The notes under the pieces were generated by a model that saw only the letters and a list, made by a program, of their open reading frames with translations, had not been told where the DNA came from and did no database searches. DNA of 7,787 nt from Flavobacteriales bacterium (GTDB lineage: Bacteria > Bacteroidota > Bacteroidia > NORP154): the NCBI GenBank assembly GCA_012965625.1, contig DTSC01000438.1, positions 1 to 7,787 of the forward strand, read 5' to 3'. A program made the translations under genes and the position numbers. Below are positions 1 through 6,146 of this stretch, in pieces (the stretch's first letter is position 1; each line of letters starts with the position of its first letter).

Positions 1-54
1 TAAATGAACTTGAGGCTGGCTTCAATGATTGATTCCATTGTAAAATGAATTTTG

Positions 55-86
55 TTTGGCAACATTTAATATTCTTGCTATATTGT
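55..86 (+). promoter_or_regulatory. Candidate Bacteroidota-type promoter for the CarboxypepD_reg protein gene
   Basis: A TTTG at 55-58 is followed, after 20 bases, by TATATTG at 79-85. This resembles the Bacteroidota primary sigma-factor pattern (-33 TTTG or TTG, about 19-21 bases, then -7 TAnnTTTG), but the -7 box lacks one T. It lies 37 bases upstream of the ATG at 123. A short purine-rich AGGA at 111-114, eight bases before the ATG, could serve as a weak ribosome binding site. The DNA is AT-rich, so a chance match is possible. Confidence 0.35.
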
Positions 87-122
87 AAATAATAATAATT
101 GACATAAAAAAGGACATTAATA

Positions 123-1103
123 ATGAAAATGGATAAAAAAGAAAAAGCACTATCCCTAAAGGCAAACCTAATAGCAGTTTTTATATTAATATCATCATTT
201 CTTTATGCAGATGTTTTAATTAAGGGAAAAGTAGTCAATGGAAAAACAAAGGAAGCATTAGCTTTTGTAAATATTGGGATTCTTAATAAGAATATAGGAA
301 CGGTATCAGATATTGACGGCACCTTCCAGCTTAAGTTAGAGGATCAGTATAATGAGGATAGCCTCGTATTTTCCATGATTGGTTATACAAGGGAATCGTA
401 TCAGATTATAGACTTTAAAAGGTTTTTCAAGAATGAAAATGCCATAGAAATTAACTTAGAAGCAAGGAACTATGAGATCAAAGAAGTAATAATAAGCGAT
501 CAGCTAAATTGGAAAACAAAAATCATTGGGAATGAAACAACTTCAACCTCTTCATTTACGAGTTTTAAGGGCGACAATTTGGGAGCAGAGCTTGGTTTGA
601 GAATGAAAGTAAAGAAGCATGCTAAAACTTATCTGGAAGAATTTTATTTTTCAATTGCCTATAATTCATATGACAGCCTTTGGTTTCGCTTAAACATCTA
701 TTCAATTAAAGATGATCTGCCGGATAAAAACCTGGTCCCTGAAAATATTATTGTTAAAACAAAAATAAAAAATGGTGTCGTTACTGTTGACCTTAGAAAA
801 TATTTTATAACGGTTGAGGATGATTTTATTGCTGCGCTTGAGCGATTGAGAGATCCATACTCTATCTACACTGATACAACATCTATAACAATTTCTTCAG
901 AAATAAGTTTTACGTTGGGAAAAAGGAAAGATGAAAATGGAAAAAGGGTAGAGGAAGAAAGACTAAGTAAAACTCCTGTTTTAGAATTTTCTTCAACATT
1001 TCTTAAATCCGCATATATTAGAAAGGCTAGTCATGGCTTTATTGTAAAAGAAACTTTTGCCCGCCCCGGTTTTTGGATGAAGGTGTCTTATAAAAAATAT
1101 TAA
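123..1103 (+). CDS. Exported CarboxypepD_reg-like domain protein
   Basis: The product is 326 residues. Residues 1-30 look like a Sec signal peptide: a Lys-rich start, a hydrophobic stretch around LIAVFILISSFLY, and likely cleavage after Y-A before DV. Residues about 32-115 match the carboxypeptidase-regulatory-like beta-sandwich common in Bacteroidota envelope proteins, with the typical IKGKVVNGKTKEALAFVNIG opening, a GTVSDIDGTF turn and a VFSMIGY strand. This domain often occurs at the N-terminus of TonB-dependent receptors, but the protein is far too short for a receptor and shows no plug or barrel. The remaining 210 residues are Lys-rich, beta-strand-like, and not recognised. It is probably periplasmic or surface-exposed; its function is unknown. 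ATG 123 is chosen because AGGA sits eight bases upstream; ATG 129 is also possible. Its last codons recur 246 bases downstream in a decayed copy. The gene looks more AT-rich than the Rieske gene that follows. Confidence 0.85.
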   Translation: MKMDKKEKALSLKANLIAVFILISSFLYADVLIKGKVVNGKTKEALAFVNIGILNKNIGTVSDIDGTFQLKLEDQYNEDSLVFSMIGYTRESYQIIDFKRFFKNENAIEINLEARNYEIKEVIISDQLNWKTKIIGNETTSTSSFTSFKGDNLGAELGLRMKVKKHAKTYLEEFYFSIAYNSYDSLWFRLNIYSIKDDLPDKNLVPENIIVKTKIKNGVVTVDLRKYFITVEDDFIAALERLRDPYSIYTDTTSITISSEISFTLGKRKDENGKRVEEERLSKTPVLEFSSTFLKSAYIRKASHGFIVKETFARPGFWMKVSYKKY

Positions 1104-1233
1104 ACCTTACCAGCATGCCCATCTCCACATTTTTTGTGGTGTTCTTCTGGCCGCAATCCGGACAAAAGTTCTCATCCGTGAGTGCTTTGTTGCAATTGCT
1201 GCAGTTTATTGTTTTAAGAAGGGTTTTAGCTAT
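1066..1233. repeat. Direct repeat, copy 1 (246-base period)
   Basis: This stretch aligns without gaps to 1312-1479 with an offset of 246 bases. I count eight mismatches (positions 1070, 1084, 1085, 1105, 1216, 1222, 1226 and 1231). Bases 1106-1215, 110 in a row, are identical to 1352-1461. The repeat covers the last 12 codons and stop of the exported-protein gene, then the antisense strand of a zinc-ribbon gene start. Homology falls off sharply on both sides. Confidence 0.95.
1104..1233 (-). pseudogene. Zinc-ribbon gene 5' fragment, copy 1 (start codon lost)
   Basis: Read on the minus strand, this encodes the same CSNC...CPDC zinc-ribbon start as copy 2, but the ATG is ATA (bases 1231-1233). 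The frame stays open upstream only to a TAG near 1275, with no ATG in between. It runs directly into the antisense of the exported-protein gene's 3' end, so it has no downstream body either. It cannot be a normal gene and is best read as a remnant. The -7 box seen before copy 2 is absent here because homology ends at the start codon. Confidence 0.75.
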
Positions 1234-1280
1234 AAATAAACAAATATCAAGATCTGTTCTGTTGAAGTTGCCCTAGTTAA

Positions 1281-1349
1281 GGGATGATGGAAAAAAGCGC
1301 TTATAACCAGTCCGGATTTTGGATGAAGGAATCTTATAAAAAATATTAA
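1281..1349 (+). pseudogene. 3' remnant of a paralogue of the CarboxypepD_reg protein gene
   Basis: After an in-frame TAA at 1278-1280, the plus strand reads 22 codons ending in YNQSGFWMKESYKKY and TAA at 1347-1349. The intact upstream gene ends in FARPGFWMKVSYKKY. The last ten codons are nearly identical, and the codons just before are only loosely similar. This looks like the tail of a second, otherwise deleted, family member. There are two ATGs at 1284 and 1287, but a 22-residue product is not credible as a gene. Confidence 0.6.
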
Positions 1350-1479
1350 ATCTTACCAGCATGCCCATCTCCACATTTTTTGTGGTGTTCTTCTGGCCGC
1401 AATCCGGACAAAAGTTCTCATCCGTGAGTGCTTTGTTGCAATTGCTGCAGTTTATTGTTTTGAGAAGAGTTCTAGCCAT
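1312..1479. repeat. Direct repeat, copy 2 (246-base period)
   Basis: This is the partner of copy 1 at 1066-1233, at about 95% identity by eye. It ends exactly at the ATG of the zinc-ribbon reading frame (1477-1479, minus strand). The spacer between the copies (1234-1311) is not related to sequence elsewhere in the window that I could see. Several mismatches at the right-hand end fall on synonymous or conservative codon positions of the zinc-ribbon frame (ACT/ACC, CTC/CTT, AGA/AAA), as expected if both copies descend from a coding sequence. Confidence 0.95.
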
Positions 1480-1496
1480 TATTTTTATGCAATAAC

Positions 1497-1504
1497 CAAA
1501 AATA
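1497..1504 (-). promoter_or_regulatory. Candidate -7 box for the truncated zinc-ribbon gene
   Basis: On the minus strand this reads TATTTTTG, an exact match to TAnnTTTG. It is 17 bases upstream of the ATG at 1479, which would give a very short leader. No convincing TTTG lies at the -33 spacing, so support rests on the -7 box alone. Confidence 0.35.
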
Positions 1505-1541
1505 CAAATAAATGAACATGATGCCGACTATAATATTTAAT

Positions 1542-1549
1542 TAATTTTG
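1542..1549 (+). promoter_or_regulatory. Candidate -7 box for the Rieske oxygenase gene
   Basis: TAATTTTG at 1542-1549 matches TAnnTTTG exactly and lies 20 bases upstream of the GTG start, implying a short leader. A clear -33 TTG is not visible. It faces away from the minus-strand box at 1497-1504, so the two would form a divergent promoter region. Confidence 0.4.
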
Positions 1550-1569
1550 CACAAGCAAAACTTAATAAC

Positions 1570-2673
1570 GTGTTCAATATTCATAAAGACATCACTCGCT
1601 CACATACCCTGCCAGGTAGTTTTTATAAGGACCGAAAGGTCTTTTCTGATTGCCGAGAGCATCTGTTCAAAAAATCATGGCAGCTTATTGGTCATGAAGC
1701 TGATGTGAGGGTGCCTGGCTGTGCAAGTCCTATGCAATTGTTGGAAGGATTTATTGATGAACCGCTCCTGCTTACAAGAGACAATGATGACCAGCTGCAC
1801 TGCCTTTCCAATATATGTACCCACCGCGGCAACCTTTTGGTGGATGGTAATTGTCAGCTAAAAAATATTACGTGTTCCTATCATGGTAGAAAGTTCGCCA
1901 TGGATGGTTCTTTTTTGCAGATGCCGGAAACTAAAGGAATGAAGGACTTCCCCACAGAAAGAGACAACCTTCCTAAGGTGCCTTTCCACAAGTGGAAGAA
2001 TTTTTTGTTTGCATCCCTTACTCCTTCAATAGATTTTACTGAGTGGATCAGCCCGGTTGAAGAACGGTTAGGCTGGTTACCCATTGAGGATTTTAGGTTC
2101 GATGCATCTAAATCCCGGGAATATATGGTCAAAGCTAATTGGGCGCTGTATTGCGATAATTATCTTGAGGGTTTCCACATTCCCTTTGTACATAAAAGCT
2201 TGTCACAGGAGCTGGACTATGGGGACTATAACTATGAGCTGTTTCCCTATGCTAACTTGCAGCTGGGCATTGCAAAGGATGGGGACAGTAATTTTGAGCT
2301 GCCTAAAGATTCACCAGACTACGGTAAAGAGATTGCCGCGTATTATTTCTGGCTTTTCCCGAACCTCATGCTTAACTTTTATCCTTGGGGTTTGTCTGTA
2401 AATGTTGTCAAGCCCCTGGAACCAGAGCTTACCAAGGTGGTTTTTCAAACCTATATATGGGATGAATCTAAGCTAGGCCGGGGTGCGGGAGCTGGACTGG
2501 ATCGGGTAGAGCGTGAAGATGAGCACATTGTTGAGCAGGTCCAAAAGGGTGTTCGCAGCCATTTTTATGAAAGCGGACGATTCAGCCCTAAAATGGAGAG
2601 AGGTGTTCATCATTTCCATAGATTGATTAACGGCTTTCTAAATACAAATAACGAATTGGGCAATGATGATTAG
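1570..2673 (+). CDS. Rieske non-haem iron oxygenase, alpha-subunit type
   Basis: The 367-residue protein has a Rieske [2Fe-2S] domain in the first 130 residues, with ligands C83, H85, C102 and H105 (CTH...CSYH). The catalytic domain carries DNYLEGFHIPFVH, giving H203 and H208 for the mononuclear iron, with D317 in the EDEHIVEQVQKG segment as the likely third ligand. E200, three residues before H203, takes the place of the bridging Asp of naphthalene dioxygenase. Glu here and the NYxExxH pattern recall, from memory, the homotrimeric oxygenases acting on quaternary amines (carnitine, glycine betaine). Length is close to the carnitine oxygenase CntA. The reaction is probably an O2-dependent monooxygenation in the cytoplasm; the substrate is unknown and no reductase gene is nearby. 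The start is GTG at 1570: the frame is open back to a TAA at 1531 but holds no ATG. Confidence 0.88.
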   Translation: MFNIHKDITRSHTLPGSFYKDRKVFSDCREHLFKKSWQLIGHEADVRVPGCASPMQLLEGFIDEPLLLTRDNDDQLHCLSNICTHRGNLLVDGNCQLKNITCSYHGRKFAMDGSFLQMPETKGMKDFPTERDNLPKVPFHKWKNFLFASLTPSIDFTEWISPVEERLGWLPIEDFRFDASKSREYMVKANWALYCDNYLEGFHIPFVHKSLSQELDYGDYNYELFPYANLQLGIAKDGDSNFELPKDSPDYGKEIAAYYFWLFPNLMLNFYPWGLSVNVVKPLEPELTKVVFQTYIWDESKLGRGAGAGLDRVEREDEHIVEQVQKGVRSHFYESGRFSPKMERGVHHFHRLINGFLNTNNELGNDD

Positions 2674-2724
2674 TGTTTTTTATCCTTGTTTCCATTTGAT
2701 AATAAATAGTAAGACAAAAATATT

Positions 2725-2979
2725 ATGGAAAGAATTATAATGTACGGCACCACTTGGTGCGGAGATTGTGTAAGGGCTAAGGCGGTTTTTGATCATTATA
2801 AGATTGACTATGATTTTGTCAATATAGAAGAAGATGAAATGGCAGCTAAAAAGGTAATGGAAATCAATAATGGAAAAAGGGTTGTGCCAACTTTAATCAT
2901 AGGAAAAGTCCCATATACAAATCCGAGTTATTCTGAGCTGCAGGAATTAATTCAACCTTATATTTCTAAAGAAGACTAG
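2725..2979 (+). CDS. Glutaredoxin-family thiol oxidoreductase, mycoredoxin-like
   Basis: This is an 84-residue cytoplasmic thioredoxin-fold protein. The active site is TTWCGDC (C12 and C15), the cis-proline loop is RVVPT (P55), and YTNPSYSEL near residue 64 matches the T-N-P-S segment of mycoredoxin/NrdH-like glutaredoxins. The length is typical of the family. It should reduce disulfides or mixed disulfides with low-molecular-weight thiols, but its thiol partner cannot be told from sequence. It starts 51 bases after the Rieske stop on the same strand. The gap has only a weak -7 candidate (TATCCTTG near 2688), so the two may be co-transcribed. A role in keeping the oxygenase or its cluster assembly reduced is conceivable but is inference from adjacency only. 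Confidence 0.85.
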   Translation: MERIIMYGTTWCGDCVRAKAVFDHYKIDYDFVNIEEDEMAAKKVMEINNGKRVVPTLIIGKVPYTNPSYSELQELIQPYISKED

Positions 2980-2989
2980 CTTAGAATTT

Positions 2990-5050
2990 CTAATTCTTGA
3001 TTAGCTTTTCAGCATATATTTTACCTCCTTCGTCTAGTATTCGAATAAAGTAAATGCCTTTATTCAGGCCACTTGTTTGCAGCTCAAAATAATGTGTTCC
3101 TGCACTATAATTGCCAGAAATAACAGTGCCTGCTCTTTGACCCAATATATCATAAATGGCAATAGTAATTTTCGCACTTCTACCAAGGCTCAATTCAAGG
3201 AATCCATGCTCATTTATTGGGATAGGATATGTCTTGATCCCATATACGTTATCGCCTGTTTCTTTTATTGCGATATAAGGGTTTGAGAGATCGACATTAT
3301 TTGATAATTCTATATCATCAAGATACAAGTTGTTCCCATCATCGCATGTTCCTTTAAATGCAATCATCACCATTGATTCTCCATCGAAAGCACTCATGTC
3401 GATATTAACAGAATCCCATTCACTTGAATCAGGGTAAAAATGGTTATTGCTGAATGGAAGCGAAGTAGCCAAGCCATCTCCCCATTCATTAAAAACCTTA
3501 TTCCATGTAATTCCACAGTCTGTTGAGACAAGAACCTCAAGTTTGTCGTTATCACCCGCATATCTTTGTACATAAGCATAAGAAAATCTCAACCCATTTC
3601 CAGTACTGGCACTCAAATCAATCTTTTCAAAAACCAATTTAGCTTCGTAGCCAGCTTCCCAGGACAAAAGCCGCATTCTGAAAGATTTAGAACTTTTGCC
3701 AAATCCTCCTAATTCCCAATTGGGAGGGGCATTGTTCTTGTCCAAAACACCACACGATCCTCCATCTGCATTGTCAAGAATGGCATTATTTGGAGCTTCT
3801 GTGCCAGCTGAATAGGATTCAAATCCTTCAGTATGGCTACTTGCAAAAGCAGTTGATGACAGGGTATTGATTTTTTCAGAATTTGCATTATTGTTTCCTG
3901 ATACAATGTCAACAAAGGTAGCCGTGTTATCGGTATTCACATTATAGTATATGGTGTGTGATCCACTACTTAATGTAATGGATGGAAAGCTTATTGTTAT
4001 AGAAGATAATGCATCCAAATTTGTATCTAAAGTTACAGGTGTGTTGCTATCAAGTGTGTAGCCTACTTCAAAGGTGTCAACGGCAATCGTGCTATTATTA
4101 GTTATCGTAATTTCAGGTATCACGATATTGTCACAGTAAGTAGTAGGCATGGTCATATTTGTACTGGCTTCTAGATCAATAAGGCTTAATCCTGGGGCAA
4201 TATAGGTCATGGTAGCCTCACTGCCGGTAATTATCTCAGCCCCTGGTTCACTAATAAAAACAACTACGCTAAGCTCGAATAGCTCATAGTCAACACCATT
4301 CAGATCATCAGGAATGGTGTATGTTAGTGTGTCCGAGTAGAGTGTGCCTGAAGTGGCACCTATGATAGTATTCCCTGCGAGAAGGTGCCTTAACATGTGC
4401 ATGTGATTGTAATCACCATTGGGCAATATCTGTGTTGGGTTATATACTGCTCCGTATTGGGGGCCTGGAACATTGTTTTGCAATAGTGCCACTTTCACGT
4501 AATTTATAGGTGCCCCATCATCCGTGTAATATGCTTGAACAACAACAGTAAGCTCTCTTGTATTAATATGCAATGAAGCTTCAGCGGATACATTCACATA
4601 TGAAGAATCTGCTAAAATTATTGGGGCTGCATCAACCCATTTGGCTCTGCTCATAGCTGTGCCACTATCCTGAGCAAATCCCAGATAAGTAAAATCCTTT
4701 CTGTTAATAGTTCCAGCAGGATATCCTGAAATATCAGCCTGGTTTTGTATACCAGTACCAAATGGGGTTCTAAAATCCGGATCTCCAGAAGTCCCTGGGT
4801 CGGCATAGCTGCTTACATGTAAATTAATTAATGCCACATCCTCAGGATTTGCATCTTTCAATTCCTGGGCTAATCTGTGTCCGTCCGGACAGTATATACA
4901 ATAGATGCCGGTGAACTCCTCTAACACGACATTCCTTTTCTCAGGAATTGTGCTTACAAAGGTTTGGGCGCTTGTGAACCCATACCAGAAACCAAAAAAT
5001 ACAATAACCAGTAATGGGGTTTTTATAAAAAAGGGAGTAGGTAGAATCAT
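2990..5050 (-). CDS. Secreted Omp28-like protein with T9SS type A sorting domain
   Basis: The product has 686 residues. Residues 1-28 form a signal peptide (hydrophobic LLVIVFFGFWYGF, then TSA before Q29). Residues about 38-285 resemble the Omp28-related family, a thioredoxin-like domain, with VVLEEFTGIYCIYCPDGH (C51 and C54 as CxxC) and a probable cis-proline in SGYPAGTINR (P111). Residues about 288-400 look like a CARDB-type beta-sandwich (ITITNNS...IVSGNNN). Residues about 405-585 resemble a jelly-roll/MAM-like adhesion domain, with STDCGITWNKVF and LYLDDIEL. Residues about 602-686 are a type A T9SS C-terminal domain (TYPIPINEHG, IYDILGQRAG, GIYFIRI, EKLIKN at the end). The protein should cross the outer membrane by T9SS and be attached to the surface or released. 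Substrate or ligand is unknown. The gene converges on the glutaredoxin gene, 10 bases apart. Confidence 0.88.
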   Translation of the reverse strand: MILPTPFFIKTPLLVIVFFGFWYGFTSAQTFVSTIPEKRNVVLEEFTGIYCIYCPDGHRLAQELKDANPEDVALINLHVSSYADPGTSGDPDFRTPFGTGIQNQADISGYPAGTINRKDFTYLGFAQDSGTAMSRAKWVDAAPIILADSSYVNVSAEASLHINTRELTVVVQAYYTDDGAPINYVKVALLQNNVPGPQYGAVYNPTQILPNGDYNHMHMLRHLLAGNTIIGATSGTLYSDTLTYTIPDDLNGVDYELFELSVVVFISEPGAEIITGSEATMTYIAPGLSLIDLEASTNMTMPTTYCDNIVIPEITITNNSTIAVDTFEVGYTLDSNTPVTLDTNLDALSSITISFPSITLSSGSHTIYYNVNTDNTATFVDIVSGNNNANSEKINTLSSTAFASSHTEGFESYSAGTEAPNNAILDNADGGSCGVLDKNNAPPNWELGGFGKSSKSFRMRLLSWEAGYEAKLVFEKIDLSASTGNGLRFSYAYVQRYAGDNDKLEVLVSTDCGITWNKVFNEWGDGLATSLPFSNNHFYPDSSEWDSVNIDMSAFDGESMVMIAFKGTCDDGNNLYLDDIELSNNVDLSNPYIAIKETGDNVYGIKTYPIPINEHGFLELSLGRSAKITIAIYDILGQRAGTVISGNYSAGTHYFELQTSGLNKGIYFIRILDEGGKIYAEKLIKN
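2993..3247 (-). other. Type A T9SS sorting domain coding region
   Basis: This encodes residues about 602-686 of the Omp28-like protein. The pattern is the usual one for this domain: a YP-x-P start, a central strand with I-Y-D-I-L-G-Q, a G-x-Y-x-x-x-L turn region and a short lysine-containing last strand. By family knowledge it is recognised by the PorU/PorV machinery and removed on export. Confidence 0.85.
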
Positions 5051-5201
5051 GATCTGTTTTGCTAATATGTTCTTTTAATAATACACAAGTATAATTATTG
5101 ATTTATATTTAATGATGTTGATTTTTCATAAGCAAGGAAAAAAATTGCCAGAAAAATATTTGTTCTCATTTAATTCTCAGATAATTAAGATAAAATATTG
5201 C
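5051..5201. other. Gap between PorP/SprF-like gene and Omp28-like gene
   Basis: These 151 AT-rich bases hold no recognisable gene and no clear hairpin plus T-run after the PorP/SprF stop. The only feature that can be proposed is a promoter for the downstream Omp28-like gene. Confidence 0.6.
5086..5093 (-). promoter_or_regulatory. Candidate -7 box for the Omp28-like gene
   Basis: On the minus strand this reads TATACTTG, one mismatch from TAnnTTTG, 35 bases upstream of the ATG at 5050. No convincing -33 TTTG is visible at the usual distance. It suggests the gene has its own promoter rather than being only a distal part of the PorP/SprF transcript. Confidence 0.28.
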
Positions 5202-6146
5202 TTACATCATTGCTTTTCCTCCTTTTTTTACACCCAATCTATATCCTATAAAGACCTCATGTGAACCAGACGAATAATTTTTAATATTTGTAAGCGTTGC
5301 ATCGTATGCATACCCAAATTGGACATTGCTCTTATTAGCACCCAACATAAAGATGAGAGATTCTTGCGTCCTGTAGGAACATCCTAACCATAAAAAACTT
5401 TGATACTTTACCTTTAAGTTAACATCAGCCTGAACCGGAGCAGCACTTGTTGCTTTAACTAATAGCGAAGGCTCTAATTCAAAGTCACCACTTAAAGCAA
5501 ATATATAGCCGGCCGTTGCAAAATAATGTCTTTTCATCTCATTAGAATTTTCATATAATCCAACATTTAGCTTCCATTCAATTAATTGAGGAATTGCAAA
5601 GCCAACATAATAATTATCAGCAAAATAATGGATGCCGAATGTGGCTTCGGGAACCAATTGTTTAGTTAACTCTCCTTGCATGGCATCATCATCTGGTTCC
5701 AGAGTGGTCAATTTAGTTTTGTCCAAAACATATTGAAAAACCATCCCAGACAGGCCAAACGATAATGTGGAATTATCAAAGGGAACGTGAAATGCATAGG
5801 AAGCCATCAGGCCAGTTCTGCCAGTTGGCCCTGTCTGGTCATTGAATAACCCTCCACCTATTGCCATATTATCACGTAACTTTCCATTGGCGCTTAAGGT
5901 CATGGTTTGTGGGGCATCTGGAAATCCAGTCCATTGATTCCTGATTGATAAGTTAACATGAGTATAATCTTTAGTCCCAGCATAAGCTGGATTGAGAAGG
6001 TACCCATCAAACATATATTGACTATGGAAGGGAAGCTGCTGTCCAATAGACAAGTTTGCATAGAATAATATACAAAAGGATATGATTACCCTATTAAGAC
6101 CTAATGTGTAAAAGAAACATTTTTTATTTAAACTACAATTTTTCAT
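5202..6146 (-). CDS. Type IX secretion membrane protein, PorP/SprF family
   Basis: The 314-residue protein has a signal peptide (hydrophobic RVIISFCILFYANLSIG, cleavage near G-QQ) and then QLPFHSQYMFDGYLLNPAYAG, the diagnostic N-terminal motif of mature PorP/SprF proteins. NQWTGFPDAPQT and repeated amphipathic strands with GY, GF and GL turns fit an outer-membrane beta-barrel, ending in VFIGYRLGV followed by a short basic tail. Length is normal for the family. Its ATG overlaps the stop of the upstream SprB-repeat gene as ATGA (6143-6146), so the two are translationally coupled. In Flavobacterium johnsoniae, SprF is needed for secretion of SprB, and paralogues are commonly encoded next to proteins with type B C-terminal domains. 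This copy is most likely the dedicated partner of the protein encoded just upstream, rather than the general PorP. Confidence 0.93.
   Translation of the reverse strand: MKNCSLNKKCFFYTLGLNRVIISFCILFYANLSIGQQLPFHSQYMFDGYLLNPAYAGTKDYTHVNLSIRNQWTGFPDAPQTMTLSANGKLRDNMAIGGGLFNDQTGPTGRTGLMASYAFHVPFDNSTLSFGLSGMVFQYVLDKTKLTTLEPDDDAMQGELTKQLVPEATFGIHYFADNYYVGFAIPQLIEWKLNVGLYENSNEMKRHYFATAGYIFALSGDFELEPSLLVKATSAAPVQADVNLKVKYQSFLWLGCSYRTQESLIFMLGANKSNVQFGYAYDATLTNIKNYSSGSHEVFIGYRLGVKKGGKAMM

Larger units (their letters stand above)
1273..1479 (-). pseudogene. Truncated zinc-ribbon (DUF3667-like) gene, copy 2
   Basis: A 68-residue frame starts at ATG 1479. Residues 11-27 hold two CxxC knuckles (C11, C14, C24, C27) in NCSNCNKALTDENFCPDCGQ, followed by KNTTKNVEMGMLVRF. 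This matches, from memory, the N-terminus of Bacteroidota DUF3667 proteins, which have a zinc ribbon followed by membrane helices and are several times longer. From about residue 45 onward the frame is antisense to a remnant of the upstream gene's 3' end, so the family's membrane part is missing. An exact TAnnTTTG box precedes it, so a short zinc-binding peptide could still be made. I consider a truncated pseudogene more likely than a functional micro-protein. Confidence 0.6.
1104..1569. other. Intergenic stretch without an intact gene
   Basis: This 466-base stretch lies between the exported-protein stop and the Rieske GTG. It contains most of the two direct-repeat copies, two truncated zinc-ribbon starts on the minus strand, the tail remnant on the plus strand, and two divergent -7 boxes near its right end. 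No tRNA, terminator with a T-tract, transposase or integron attC-like site could be recognised. Confidence 0.8.

Noticed and set aside
1..122. Possible end of an upstream gene at the left edge
   Set aside because: The few bases available carry several stops in all frames that I checked and no recognisable protein end; only a promoter candidate can be proposed.
1125..1139. CCACA-TTTTT-TGTGG small hairpin after the exported-protein stop (also in copy 2)
   Set aside because: The stem is only five pairs, no T-tract follows it, and it is explained by the Lys/Asn-Val codons of the zinc-ribbon frame. It is not a convincing terminator.
1309..1408. GTCCGGATT near 1309 and its inverse AATCCGGAC near 1400 as terminal inverted repeats
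   Set aside because: The match is nine bases built on the self-complementary TCCGGA, with no target duplication or transposase; chance is sufficient.
1066..1479. Possible CRISPR array or integron cassette because of direct repeats near a gene end
   Set aside because: There are only two long copies with protein-coding content, no short regular spacers, and no GTTRRRY/RYYYAAC core sites or attC-like fold that I could find.
1881..2401. Open frames on the minus strand at 1881-2132 and the plus strand at 2084-2401 inside the Rieske gene
   Set aside because: They lie within a strongly supported gene with conserved metal-binding motifs, and their translations show no recognisable domain.
2983..2997. 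AGAATT-TCT-AATTCT inverted repeat between the convergent genes
   Set aside because: The stem is six mostly A-T pairs with no T-run on either side, and it overlaps the stop of the Omp28-like gene. It is too weak to call a bidirectional terminator.
3077..3915. Open frames within the Omp28-like gene (plus strand 3077-3286, minus strand 3394-3579 and 3709-3915)
   Set aside because: These are shadows of a long gene with clear domains; none has family-like features.
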